Part shown: positions 28,528 through 38,392 of the stretch, one piece after another | How the letters are laid out: each line of letters starts with the position of its first letter | How positions within the stretch are numbered: position 1 is the stretch's first letter | Made by a program: the position numbers and the translations under genes | DNA from: Shewanella sp. SNU WT4 | GTDB lineage: Bacteria; Pseudomonadota; Gammaproteobacteria; Enterobacterales; Shewanellaceae | Direction of reading: 5' to 3' | Assembly (NCBI RefSeq): GCF_006494715.1 | Contig: NZ_CP041151.1 | Location: 3,658,001 to 3,722,000 of the forward strand | DNA length: 64,000 bases | The notes under the pieces: model-generated | What the model was told of the DNA's origin: nothing | The model's database searches: none | Seen by the model: the letters and a program-made list of their open reading frames with translations, nothing else

Positions 28528-30039
28528 TTAAGCTTGTGGACGCATAGCTGGGAATAAAATCACGTCACGTATGGTGTGAGTGTTAGTGAACAACATCACT
28601 AAACGATCGATACCAATACCTTGACCAGCCGTTGGTGGTAAACCGTGCTCTAACGCTGTGATATAGTCAGCGTCATAGAACATAGCTTCATCATCACCCG
28701 CGTCTTTAGCATCAACCTGAGCCTTAAAGCGTGCATCTTGGTCTTCAGCATCGTTTAACTCGCTGAAACCGTTAGCCACTTCACGGCCACCAATGAAGAA
28801 CTCGAAACGGTCAGTAATGAAATCATTACCATCGCTACGACGAGCTAAAGGTGAAATATCAGCTGGGTAGCCAGTGATAAAGGTTGGCTGCATTAACTTA
28901 GGCTCAGCGGTCTCACCGAAGATTTCTTCTAACAGTTGACCACAGCTCCAGAAAGTCTCAACGCCAATGTGTAAGCTCTTGGCCAGAGTGCGCATGAAAT
29001 CTAAATCTTTCACTTGCTCATAAGTCATGGCTTGAATAGTGGCATTGTCAGGATTGTAATGCTGAATCGCTTCCAGCATGCTCATTCTGGCGTAAGGGCC
29101 ACCGAAATCTACTGTATGCTCGCCGTATGGCAGCTTAGTATCGCCACATAAATCTTTAGCGATTGAGCTCAGCATTTCTTCAGTTAAATCAATCAGATCA
29201 TTATAATCAGCATACGCCATATAGAATTCCATCATAGTGAATTCTGGGTTATGGCGTGGCGACAAACCTTCGTTACGGAAGTTACGGTTAATTTCGAACA
29301 CACGCTCAAAACCACCAACAACTAAACGCTTCAGGTATAACTCAGGCGCAATACGCAGATACATGGACATATCTAAAGCATTGTGATGAGTAATAAAAGG
29401 ACGGGCAGAAGCACCACCTGGGATGACGTGCATCATAGGGGTTTCAACTTCCATGAACTCTTTTTTAACCATGAAGTTACGGATTGCCGCAACCACTTTA
29501 GAGCGCATCACGAAAGCTTGACGAGAATCTTCGTTCACAATCAGGTCAACATAACGTTGACGATAACGAGTTTCTTGGTCAGTCAGGCCGTGGAATTTTT
29601 CTGGCAGAGGACGCAGCGCTTTAGTCAGCAACTGATACTCTTCCATGTTGACGTATAAATCGCCTTTACCTGACAAATGCAGTTGACCGGTTACACCTAT
29701 GATGTCACCAATATCTAAACCTTGGAAACGCTCTTTAATATCAGCCTGAACGCCTTTTTCGGCATAGGCTTGAATGCGACCAGACACATCTTGGATCACC
29801 AAGAATGGACCACGCTTAGCCATGATACGGCCAGCAATGCTGGTCTTAAAGCCTAATGCTTCCAGTTCTTCTTTAGTGTTGTGACCGTACTCAGCCTGCA
29901 GTTCAGCCGCTTTATGGGTGCGACGGAAAGTATTAGGGTGAGCGTTAGCAGGACACTGCTGACGGACATGTTCAAGCTTAGCGCGACGCTCGGCGATCAG
30001 CTTGTTCTCATCTTGGATTACTTGCACTTGTTCAGTCAT
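28528..30039 (-). CDS. lysS: Lysyl-tRNA synthetase (class II)
   Basis: A 503-residue class II lysyl-tRNA synthetase, the usual length (E. coli LysS 505). The N-terminal OB-fold anticodon-binding domain includes [24 protein letters not shown] sequence. The catalytic core has motif 2 [20 protein letters not shown] and motif 3 [10 protein letters not shown]. It lies 61 bases downstream of prfB on the same strand, reproducing the prfB-lysS operon known in E. coli. Its own terminator is interrupted by the IS4-family element. Confidence 0.97.
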   Translation of the reverse strand: MTEQVQVIQDENKLIAERRAKLEHVRQQCPANAHPNTFRRTHKAAELQAEYGHNTKEELEALGFKTSIAGRIMAKRGPFLVIQDVSGRIQAYAEKGVQADIKERFQGLDIGDIIGVTGQLHLSGKGDLYVNMEEYQLLTKALRPLPEKFHGLTDQETRYRQRYVDLIVNEDSRQAFVMRSKVVAAIRNFMVKKEFMEVETPMMHVIPGGASARPFITHHNALDMSMYLRIAPELYLKRLVVGGFERVFEINRNFRNEGLSPRHNPEFTMMEFYMAYADYNDLIDLTEEMLSSIAKDLCGDTKLPYGEHTVDFGGPYARMSMLEAIQHYNPDNATIQAMTYEQVKDLDFMRTLAKSLHIGVETFWSCGQLLEEIFGETAEPKLMQPTFITGYPADISPLARRSDGNDFITDRFEFFIGGREVANGFSELNDAEDQDARFKAQVDAKDAGDDEAMFYDADYITALEHGLPPTAGQGIGIDRLVMLFTNTHTIRDVILFPAMRPQA

Positions 30040-30100
30040 ATCTTTCTCTCTGTGCCAACATTGGCCGGCGAACCGACCACCTGGTCAATCTGAATAGCCC

Positions 30101-31199
30101 TTACAGGCCGGACTTCAGGCTGGCCTCAATAAATTTATCTAGGTCACCATCTAATACCGCTTGGGTATTACGGGTTTCAACCCCAGTACGCAAATCCTTA
30201 ATACGTGAATCATCGAGCACGTATGAACGAATTTGACTGCCCCAACCGATATCTGACTTGGCATCTTCGGCTGCTTGCTTTTCAGCATTCTGCTTCTGGA
30301 TTTCCAGTTCATACAGCTTAGCTTTCAATTGCTTCATGGCTGTATCACGGTTTTTATGCTGCGAGCGGTCGTTTTGACACTGCACCACAGTATTGGTTGG
30401 AACGTGGGTAATACGAATCGCCGATTCAGTACGGTTAACGTGCTGACCACCCGCACCTGAGGCGCGGTAAGTATCAACCCGTAAATCGGCAGGGTTGATA
30501 TCAATCTCAATATCATCATCAATTTCTGGATAGACGAACACTGAGCAGAATGACGTATGGCGACGTCCACCTGAGTCAAAAGGTGACTTACGTACTAAGC
30601 GGTGCACACCCGTTTCAGTGCGCAGCCAACCAAAGGCGTACTCACCAGAAAATTTAATGGTGGCGCTCTTAATGCCGGCAACATCACCGTCTGATACTTC
30701 AATCAGTTCGGGGGCAAAGTCGTGGGCATCGCCCCAACGTAAGAACATCCGCAGCACCATATTGGCCCAATCTTGCGCTTCGGTACCGCCCGAGCCAGAT
30801 TGAATATCCAAATAACAGTCATTGCTGTCATGAGGGCCAGAAAACATACGGCGGAATTCCAGTTCAGCTAATCGAGCTTCAAGATCATCTAATTCCGCTT
30901 GCGCATCATTAAAAGTCTCTTGATCTTGCTCTTCAATCGCTAATTCCAGCAGACCTTCCACATCTTCAAGACCAGTGTCTAATGCGTCTATGGTTTCCAC
31001 CACAGCTTCCAGACTTGAACGCTCTTTGCCTAAGGCTTGAGCACGTTCAGGTTCATTCCAAACTTCAGAGCTTTCTAACTCGCGGCTAACTTCTTCTAGA
31101 CGCTCTTTTTTGGCGTCATAGTCAAAGATACCCCCTAAGAAGCTGTGTGCGCTCGGCCAGCTCCTTAATCTTAAATTTCACAGGATTGACTTCAAACAT
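30101..31199 (-). CDS. prfB: Peptide chain release factor 2, with programmed +1 frameshift
   Basis: RF2 recognises UAA and UGA stop codons. The gene is in two frames: ATG at 31199 starts [20 protein letters not shown] and ends at an in-frame TGA (31122-31124); a +1 shift continues [11 protein letters not shown] into the main frame to 30101. The joined product is 365 residues, exactly the length of E. coli RF2. The anticodon-like SPF motif ([10 protein letters not shown]) and the catalytic GGQ ([12 protein letters not shown]) are present. Frame tools that report only a 300-residue protein from 31003 miss the N-terminus. Confidence 0.96.
31121..31136 (-). promoter_or_regulatory. RF2 autoregulatory frameshift site
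   Basis: On the minus strand AGGGGGTATCTTTGAC contains a Shine-Dalgarno-like AGGGGG, a slippery CTT codon, the TGA stop and C as the following base. It is the canonical RF2 frameshift cassette, in which low RF2 activity favours frameshifting and so RF2 synthesis. Confidence 0.95.
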
Positions 31200-31474
31200 G
31201 ATGATTTACTTTTGAGTTGGAGTTAAAAGGCGATAAAGACGGCATTTTACCTCAATTAACTCGCAAATCCCAGTTGAATAGCCATCAAAAATACTCAACT
31301 TTATGGAGCTAACTCGCTAGCATCCCACGGGTTTATCTTGGCTTAAAAAAACACTGAAAAGTGTGACGTCTGCACCTGATTAATAATAAATCATCATTTA
31401 TTCATAACCTTGTAAACTTAAGTCCAAAAAAATATTTAAAAAATTATGGTGCTGGACGAGTAGCTTGTTAAGCA

Positions 31475-32473
31475 GTGGCTATACTCAACTACATGGAAAA
31501 TATAAAAACATGTTGTTACAAGGAAGATATAGGACATGAGTGCCACGCGCCTGCGCTGGCATCCGGCTTATGTTTTTGGCACGACGCCAAACAAGTCAAA
31601 GACGGTCCCGATATTGTCCACCAACTCGAAGAGCACGCTCGCAGCGGCGGCATGCTTAGAGGCATTCATTTACGTCACGCCCAGCTCAAGGGTATAGATC
31701 TCGTTCATCATCACAGCAAAACTGGCTATGACATGAGTCATGCTGATTTATATCGCGCTAACTTGCATGGGGCGCATTTATTTAACCTCAATCTTGAACA
31801 TGCCAACGTCATGAAGGCTGACTTACGCGATGCCAATTTGCATCTCACTCGCTTGCATCAAGCCAATTTATTAGGTGCCAAGTGGACTGGCGCTAAAATT
31901 GAAAACGTTCATATCGGCCCGCATATTATTCAAGAACAACAAGCCTACCGCGCTGCAACTGTCGGTGAACAAGAAATCGCCCAAGACTATTTTGAGCAAG
32001 CCGAAGAGATTTATCGCGATCTGCGCCGCGCCGCTGAGCATGAAGGGCTATTTTCCATGGCGGGCGAATACATACAAAAAGAGCTAGTCATGCGCCGCAT
32101 GCAAATGCCCAAATATAGCAAGAGACGGATGATATCTAAGCTTATTGATATTTTTTGTGGTTACGGTGAAGCGCCGCTGCGGGTAATTTTCTTTTCAATG
32201 GCATTAATCTTGGGCTGCGCCTGTGTGTATTTTTTCACTGGCCTAATGTTTGGCGGCCAATTACATGTGGCTACCGACACTATGCAATGGGGTGAGTATC
32301 TATCACTCTTTCTTAACTGCGTTTATTACTCAGTCGTCACCTTTACCACCTTAGGCTATGGCGATTTCACGCCCATAGGTTACTCCAAGGCTGTCGCCGC
32401 CTTTGAGGCATTTACAGGCAGCTTTACCATAGCCTTATTCGTGGTAGTGTTTGTGAATAAAATGACCCGTTAA
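31475..32473 (+). CDS. Pentapeptide-repeat protein fused to a two-helix potassium channel pore
   Basis: A 332-residue protein with three parts. Residues 10-40 hold a Cys/His cluster (CCYKEDIGHECHAPALASGL then CFWHD) that looks like a small zinc site. Residues 60-150 are a run of pentapeptide repeats (A(D/N)LxxA type: DLYRANLHGAHLFNLNLEHANV, continuing to HQANLLGAKWTGAKI). The C-terminus has two membrane helices enclosing a pore loop with filter TTLGYGD. The pore suggests a K+ channel, and the soluble part may gate or localise it. The GTG at 31475 gives the longest product; ATG at 31493 is an alternative, and neither has a strong ribosome site. Confidence 0.82.
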   Translation: MAILNYMENIKTCCYKEDIGHECHAPALASGLCFWHDAKQVKDGPDIVHQLEEHARSGGMLRGIHLRHAQLKGIDLVHHHSKTGYDMSHADLYRANLHGAHLFNLNLEHANVMKADLRDANLHLTRLHQANLLGAKWTGAKIENVHIGPHIIQEQQAYRAATVGEQEIAQDYFEQAEEIYRDLRRAAEHEGLFSMAGEYIQKELVMRRMQMPKYSKRRMISKLIDIFCGYGEAPLRVIFFSMALILGCACVYFFTGLMFGGQLHVATDTMQWGEYLSLFLNCVYYSVVTFTTLGYGDFTPIGYSKAVAAFEAFTGSFTIALFVVVFVNKMTR

Positions 32474-32844
32474 CCCAAAAAATCATGTCAAATGGCTATT
32501 TATAGCTATTAGTCTTCAATAACCACACTCATTTACAGCATCTGGCTTCGCCATCAAACAACTTATCTTATTTTAAAGTCAGTTTTTGCAGTCACATTTT
32601 GCAATAACTACCCACCCCGCAGATTACGCACCAGTTCACACAATCAATAGCTAACATAAAACCCTAAGCACACTATGACGCAAAGCGTGAAGCACACCAC
32701 CTTTTCACCACAAAGATGCACTGGCATGACCAAAGTGCCGACCTCACCTAGGTATACTGAAACCAATTTATGCATCATCAGCCAGACATCAACGACTTAT
32801 CGTCTTCTTATCGCGCTGTTTTATAAAAGATTAAGGCCCAAACA
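32474..32844. other. Intergenic region without a visible gene
   Basis: These 371 bases lie between the channel gene and the formate dehydrogenase gene. A frame from 32675 overlaps the start of the next gene and has no family sequence. No terminator hairpin follows the channel gene. The likely promoter of fdhA lies in the last 100 bases, where TTTTATAAA occurs about 25 bases before the ATG. Confidence 0.4.
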
Positions 32845-35800
32845 ATGGTTACTCTCATTATTGATGGTCAGACTATTCAGGCACACGCCTCTGACACCAT
32901 ACTGCAAGCCAGCCTCAAGGCCGGTATAGATATTCCCCATTTATGCGCCAATCCAGGAGCCGACAAGTCCCCGCAAGAATGTCACTTATGTACTGTGGCC
33001 TTGCATTTTGATGATGGCATTCAATATCGCCAAGCCTGCTCGACCCAAGTGATGGCCGATTTAACTATCACTACTCAATCGCAAGCCTTAAGTGCTATGC
33101 GCCAAAAGGCATTGCAACTGATATTGAGCGATCACTTTGCTGACTGTGAAGCCCCGTGTCAGCAGGCCTGTCCCGCTGGGGTTGATGTGCAATCGTATCT
33201 GTATCACATGGCCCAAGGAAATCATCAGCAAGCGGTTAAGGTGATTAAGCAAACCTTACCTATGCCTTTATCCATTGGCCGCGTGTGCCCCGCCTTTTGT
33301 GAGACTGAATGTCGCCGCAACTTAGTCGATGACTCGTTAGCGATTCGCCAATTAAAGCGCCACGCCGCCGATATCGACCTTGAAAGTGAAGATCCTTGGA
33401 TGCCAATGCGCGCCGCTGACACAGGTAAAAAAATCGCGATTATTGGCGCAGGACCTGCTGGCTTAAGCGCGGGTTATTTCTTATCTAACCAAGGTCATGA
33501 CGTCACTATTTTTGATGCCATGCCCAAAGCTGGCGGCTGGTTACGCTATGGCATACCAGAATATCGCTTACCTAAGGCGATTTTAGATAAAGAAATCGAG
33601 CTTATGTGCCGTAACGGCCTAAAAATCGAGACCAATTGCCGCTTGGGTGAGCACATTCAATTACCGGATTTAGTGGCTAATTTCGACGCTGTTTGCTTAG
33701 CTATTGGCGCGCAAAAAGCGGTAGCCATGGATTACCCCGGCAGCGAACTAGCTGGCTGCTATTTAGGCGTGGATTACCTTAAAGATTTTTGCACTGAGCG
33801 CCATCTCATCACAGGTAACAAGGTCGCGGTTATTGGTGGCGGCAATACTGCCATTGATTGCGCGCGCACCGCAGTGCGCACTGGCGCCGATGTCACCTTG
33901 ATTTATCGCCGTACCCGCGCCGATATGCCGGCCGAGCCTTATGAAATTCATGAAGCGGAAGTGGAAGGTGTTAAGTTTCACTTTCTAACGAACCCACTTG
34001 AAAATCATAGTGATGAACATGGCCGCGTCAGCGCCATCACGTTAAGCAAAATGGCCTTAACTGCGCCGGATGCCTCAGGGCGACGCTCCCCCAAAGCTAC
34101 AGGTGAAAGCTTTACCGAAGCCTTTGATACCGTGATAGCCGCAGTATCGCAAATGCCAGACATGGACTTTTTACAGCAACCACAAAGCCAATTAGCCAAT
34201 GGCCAGTTAGCATTAACGCGCTGGAATACCTTTGCGGGCTGCGAGCATACTATGTCGGCCGGTATTGAGAAGTTATTTGTGATTGGTGATTCGCGCCGCG
34301 GCCCTGCCACTGCAGTTGCCGCCATTGGTGATGGTCGGCGCGCCAGTGAAGCCATACATAAGCAGCTCACCACAGGCTTAGTGTGCGAGCTAGTACCGCA
34401 CCCATTTAATGCCAGTAAAGGGCCGCTTAAGAGTCAGCAGCTTGATGCTGACTTGTACGCCAACGTCGTTAATCAACCGCGCAAAAAAATTACTGAATTA
34501 TCAGGCTTAGAGCGCCAATTAAACTTTAGCGAAGTTGAGCGCGGCTTTAGTGAAGATGATGCCTTAACTGAGGCGACGCGCTGTTTAGAATGTGCCTGCC
34601 AAGCCAACACTCAATGTTCACTTCGCGACTATGCCACTGAATATAAAGTGGATAGCGCCAATTTAACCAGTGAAGCAAGTCAGCGCTTTACGGTAGATAA
34701 AAGTGCCCCTTTCATTCAATTTGATGCCAATCGCTGCATTAGCTGCGGCGCCTGCGTCGATATGTGTCAGCGCCAAAGTGGTCACAATGCCATTTGTTTT
34801 GAGCCTAATAATTTCTCAGCCGTGCCAGATGCAAATCCCCCCCTCATGCGCCGCGCGCCAAGGGCTGGCTTTAGCGCAACCATGGCAGATAGCGACTGCG
34901 TGCAATGCGGTAACTGCGTGCAAGTGTGCCCAACCGGCGCCTTAACCGATGCCCGCGATAAATCCCAAGCGCGCATCACTAAGCTTGAAACCGTATCAAG
35001 CGTCTGCACTTATTGCGGCGTCGGTTGCCGTTTAGTCATGCATGTCGATAAAGCCAACAATGTGATTAAACATGTCTCAGGTGATGTGGAATCTCAAGTC
35101 AATGAAGGCATGCTGTGCGTTAAAGGCCGCTTTGGCTTTGACTTTATCGGTAGCGACTTGCGCTTAACTACGCCGCTCATTCGGCGCAATGGCAAGTTAG
35201 AACCCGCCAGTTGGGATGACGCCATTAGCTTGATAGCTAAGCGCTTTAGCGACATAAAAGCTGTGCATGGCGCCAAAGCGATAGCGGCGTTATCGTCAGC
35301 TAAAGCCACTAACGAAGAAAACTATTTACTGCAGAAATTTGTGCGCGCCGTGCTTGGCAGCAACAACATAGATCACTGTGCTCGTCTTTGTCATTCATCA
35401 ACCGTTAGCGCCCTCAATGCCAACTTAGGTAGCGGCGCCATGACCAATGATATCCAAGGTATTAAGCAGGCAGATTTAATCTTTATTTTGGGTTCTGACA
35501 CTGAATCGGCGCACCCCATCATAGCGTCCAGAATTAAAGAAGCAGTGAATTATCACAAGGCGCGCTTAGTGGTCGCTGACCCTAAAAAAGTGTCGATTGC
35601 CGATAAAGCTGAGTTTTATATCAGCCATAAGCCGGGCACAGATGTCATGCTCCTTAATGCCCTGATGCAGCAAATCTTAATCAATCACTGGCATGACCTT
35701 GATTATATTAATGAGCGCACTGAAGGCTTTGAGGCGCTTCACACTGAATTGATGAAGCCAGATTACAATTTAGAGACGGCGGCTAAAATTACCGGCGTAT

Positions 35801-37059
35801 CCCAAGCTAATCTCGCAAAATTAGCCCGTATGCTCGGCACTGCCAGCAAAACCGCCGTCTTCTATGCCATGGGCATTACCCAGCATACTTCTGGACATGA
35901 CAATGTTACCGCCATTGCTAACCTGCAATTATTGCTAGGCAATATTGGCATAGAAGGCGCGGGGATTAATCCCCTGCGCGGTCAAAGCAATGTGCAAGGC
36001 GCTTGTGATATGGGCGCCCTGCCCGACTATTTACCTGGGTATCGCCGTTATCATGACAGTGACAATCTCGCGCGCTTATCTGAGTTATGGCAAGCGCCAT
36101 TAAGCACAGATGAAGGCATTGCCGCGACATTCATGATGAAAGCCTTAAGTTCAGGCGAGCTTAAAGCCATGTACATCATGGGGGAAAACCCAGTATTGAG
36201 CGACCCAGATCAAGCCCACGTACTGCAAGGTTTAGCGAGCGCAGAATTTATTGTGGTGCAAGATATCTTCTTAACCGAAACCGCAGCTTACGCCGATGTG
36301 GTATTGCCAGCGGCAGCGTTTGCCGAAAAACGTGGGCATTTCACTAATACTGAGCGCCGCGTGCAGCAATTGCAGCAAGCGGTAAATCCGCCGGGGCAAG
36401 CCCTCGCGGATTGGCGCATTATTCAGGCAATTGCCAATGCCATGGGCGCTAACTGGCGCTATGACTCAGAAGAAACCATCTGGACTGAAGCCATTATTGC
36501 TACGCCGCAGTACCGCGGTATGTCTTGGGACAGATTACGCCCCATCACACTCACGGGTAAACAAGGCCTGCAGTGGCCATGCCCAGATACTAGCCATGCT
36601 GGCACTAAAGTGCTGCATCAAGGCAGTTTTATCCGCGGTAAAGCTAAGCTTGAGGCGGTAAGTTATCGCCTGCCCGCTGAAATGCCTTGTGATGATTATC
36701 CGCTAATTTTATCAACCGGCCGCTTACTTGAGCAGTTCCATACTGGCACGCTTACCCGTAAGACCCCGGGGCTTGATTTACTGGGTAGCCCTAAGGTGAT
36801 GATGTCTGTGTATGACGCCGAGCACTATGGCATTAATAATGGCGATACTTTAGAGCTCAGCACTCGCCGCGGCACTATTACCATTGATGCCTTTGTGAGT
36901 AAACGCGCTCAGGTAGGAGTGCTGTTTTTACCGTTCCACTTTGCTGAAGCTGCGGCCAACAAGCTCACTAACAATGCGCTCGACCCTGTGGCTAAAATCC
37001 CAGAATATAAAATCTGCGCGGTTAAGCTTAGAAAAGTTACTGAGCCAGTAAGCGCTTAA
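32845..37059 (+). CDS. Multidomain formate dehydrogenase alpha subunit with fused ferredoxin and GltD-like NAD(P)H reductase
   Basis: A 1404-residue protein. Residues 1-80 are a complex-I-type 2Fe-2S domain (Cys34, 46, 49, 65). Residues about 90-560 resemble the small subunit of glutamate synthase: CPAGVDVQSYL, FAD motif GAGPAGLSAG near 200 and NAD(P)H motif IGGGNTAIDCARTA near 330. Two 4Fe-4S motifs follow (CISCGACVDMC near 631, CVQCGNCVQVCP near 685). The molybdopterin part begins CTYCGVGC near 721, and the metal-ligand position is Cys849 in ARLCHSS, not selenocysteine. The domains form one electron path from formate to NAD(P)+ or the reverse. The substrate is inferred from the family. AAGG precedes the ATG. 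Confidence 0.88.
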   Translation: MVTLIIDGQTIQAHASDTILQASLKAGIDIPHLCANPGADKSPQECHLCTVALHFDDGIQYRQACSTQVMADLTITTQSQALSAMRQKALQLILSDHFADCEAPCQQACPAGVDVQSYLYHMAQGNHQQAVKVIKQTLPMPLSIGRVCPAFCETECRRNLVDDSLAIRQLKRHAADIDLESEDPWMPMRAADTGKKIAIIGAGPAGLSAGYFLSNQGHDVTIFDAMPKAGGWLRYGIPEYRLPKAILDKEIELMCRNGLKIETNCRLGEHIQLPDLVANFDAVCLAIGAQKAVAMDYPGSELAGCYLGVDYLKDFCTERHLITGNKVAVIGGGNTAIDCARTAVRTGADVTLIYRRTRADMPAEPYEIHEAEVEGVKFHFLTNPLENHSDEHGRVSAITLSKMALTAPDASGRRSPKATGESFTEAFDTVIAAVSQMPDMDFLQQPQSQLANGQLALTRWNTFAGCEHTMSAGIEKLFVIGDSRRGPATAVAAIGDGRRASEAIHKQLTTGLVCELVPHPFNASKGPLKSQQLDADLYANVVNQPRKKITELSGLERQLNFSEVERGFSEDDALTEATRCLECACQANTQCSLRDYATEYKVDSANLTSEASQRFTVDKSAPFIQFDANRCISCGACVDMCQRQSGHNAICFEPNNFSAVPDANPPLMRRAPRAGFSATMADSDCVQCGNCVQVCPTGALTDARDKSQARITKLETVSSVCTYCGVGCRLVMHVDKANNVIKHVSGDVESQVNEGMLCVKGRFGFDFIGSDLRLTTPLIRRNGKLEPASWDDAISLIAKRFSDIKAVHGAKAIAALSSAKATNEENYLLQKFVRAVLGSNNIDHCARLCHSSTVSALNANLGSGAMTNDIQGIKQADLIFILGSDTESAHPIIASRIKEAVNYHKARLVVADPKKVSIADKAEFYISHKPGTDVMLLNALMQQILINHWHDLDYINERTEGFEALHTELMKPDYNLETAAKITGVSQANLAKLARMLGTASKTAVFYAMGITQHTSGHDNVTAIANLQLLLGNIGIEGAGINPLRGQSNVQGACDMGALPDYLPGYRRYHDSDNLARLSELWQAPLSTDEGIAATFMMKALSSGELKAMYIMGENPVLSDPDQAHVLQGLASAEFIVVQDIFLTETAAYADVVLPAAAFAEKRGHFTNTERRVQQLQQAVNPPGQALADWRIIQAIANAMGANWRYDSEETIWTEAIIATPQYRGMSWDRLRPITLTGKQGLQWPCPDTSHAGTKVLHQGSFIRGKAKLEAVSYRLPAEMPCDDYPLILSTGRLLEQFHTGTLTRKTPGLDLLGSPKVMMSVYDAEHYGINNGDTLELSTRRGTITIDAFVSKRAQVGVLFLPFHFAEAAANKLTNNALDPVAKIPEYKICAVKLRKVTEPVSA

Positions 37060-37065
37060 CATCGC

Positions 37066-37103
37066 TAACTATCAGTATCAGGTGTGCCTGATACTGATAG
37101 TTA
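37066..37103. terminator. Long perfect stem-loop between formate dehydrogenase and chrA
   Basis: Two perfect 17-base arms (TAACTATCAGTATCAGG and its complement) enclose TGTG. It sits between convergent genes and has no long T tract, so it may terminate both or stabilise transcript ends. Confidence 0.6.
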
Positions 37104-37139
37104 AGCCTTAAACCGTCAAACCGTTAAATCTGTATACAG

Positions 37140-38321
37140 TTAAATCATGGCCAGCGCAGCGCCTGTCACCACAAAGCTTGCTATTAGCAGTAAAATCGAT
37201 GGCCTAAACCAGCGCAATAAAGCCAAGCCCGTTAGCACTAAGGCCATATCCAAAGAATCCGTCACTGCGCTAGTAAATACTGGGTCATACAAGGTGCTAA
37301 GCAGTACCCCCACCACAGCGGCATTTAATCCAGCCACAGCAGCCATGACTTGGGGTTTGCGGCAAAGCGCTTGCCACGCACCAATCAATGCCAATAACAG
37401 TAAAAATCCCGGTAAAAAAATGGCCACCGTAGCCACCAAGGCTGCCATAAGTGGCGCTTGTGGCCACATTTGCGCGCCAAAGAAACTCGCCACACTAAAC
37501 ATGGGGCCAGGGACTGCTTGCGCTAAGGCATAACCACTTAAAAAAGTGTCAGAACTTAAGCTTCGGCCAACACTGTTTTCAAGTAATGGCAGTACCACAT
37601 GGCCGCCACCAAACACTAAGCTACCGGCTTGATAAAACTGTGCAAATATCGACATTAAGCCATTACTAGCCAGCGTTAATTGCCACAGACTGAGCGTTAA
37701 CAGCAAGGCAAACGCCAATAACCACCACCAGTTGATACCAGTCATGCCATGCCCACTAAGGCTCGATGAATCATGACCCTTAGGTGAATGTTTATCGCTG
37801 GATAACCAGCGCCAGCCCGCCAATGCCGCGAGCGCGAGCACTAGCATTTGCGCGGCTGTGCCAGGCACTAGCAGTAAAGCCACTGTGGCAGTTAACATGA
37901 TCAGACGCGCTGCGAGCTTATGGCAAAACTGCGTAAATAACGCCATCACGGCATCAGCAACTATCACTACGGCGAGCAGCTTTAGCCCATGAATTGCGCC
38001 TTGCACGGCATCTAGATGCAAAAATTGACTGCTAGTGATGGCAAATAAATATAAGAGTAGAAATGATGGCAGGGTAAAACCGATAAAAGCGGCGATAGCG
38101 CCGCTAAGCCCAGCTTTATGATGACCTATGGCAAAGCCTAATTGCGACGAACCAGGGCCAGGTAAAAACTGGCTAACGGCCACTAAGTTGGCAAATTCAC
38201 GCTCATCGAGCCAGCGCAATTGCTCAACAAAGGTATAGCGAAAATAACCAATGTGGGCGGCAGGCCCGCCAAAGCACACCCAGCCTAAGGTAAAAAATCG
38301 CACCAATACTTGCCACGTCAT
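37140..38321 (-). CDS. chrA: Chromate transporter ChrA
   Basis: A 393-residue long-chain CHR-family protein made of two homologous membrane halves. The N-terminal half has FFTLGWVCFGGPAAHIGYF, then FLPGPGSSQLGFAIGHH; the second half has GSLVFGGGHVVLPLL and AQAVPGPMFSVASFFG. ChrA proteins export chromate and give resistance. The ATG is preceded by GGGATG-type purines. Single gene, with no chrB regulator nearby. Confidence 0.92.
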   Translation of the reverse strand: MTWQVLVRFFTLGWVCFGGPAAHIGYFRYTFVEQLRWLDEREFANLVAVSQFLPGPGSSQLGFAIGHHKAGLSGAIAAFIGFTLPSFLLLYLFAITSSQFLHLDAVQGAIHGLKLLAVVIVADAVMALFTQFCHKLAARLIMLTATVALLLVPGTAAQMLVLALAALAGWRWLSSDKHSPKGHDSSSLSGHGMTGINWWWLLAFALLLTLSLWQLTLASNGLMSIFAQFYQAGSLVFGGGHVVLPLLENSVGRSLSSDTFLSGYALAQAVPGPMFSVASFFGAQMWPQAPLMAALVATVAIFLPGFLLLLALIGAWQALCRKPQVMAAVAGLNAAVVGVLLSTLYDPVFTSAVTDSLDMALVLTGLALLRWFRPSILLLIASFVVTGAALAMI

Positions 38322-38392
38322 ATTGCATCCCCGCCATTATAGAAGGGCTAGCATATGACACTTTGATGACAATTCAATGACCTAACTGATGT

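Noticed and set aside
32675..32929. 84-residue frame before the formate dehydrogenase
   Set aside because: It overlaps the start of the real gene in another frame and has no recognisable domain or ribosome site.
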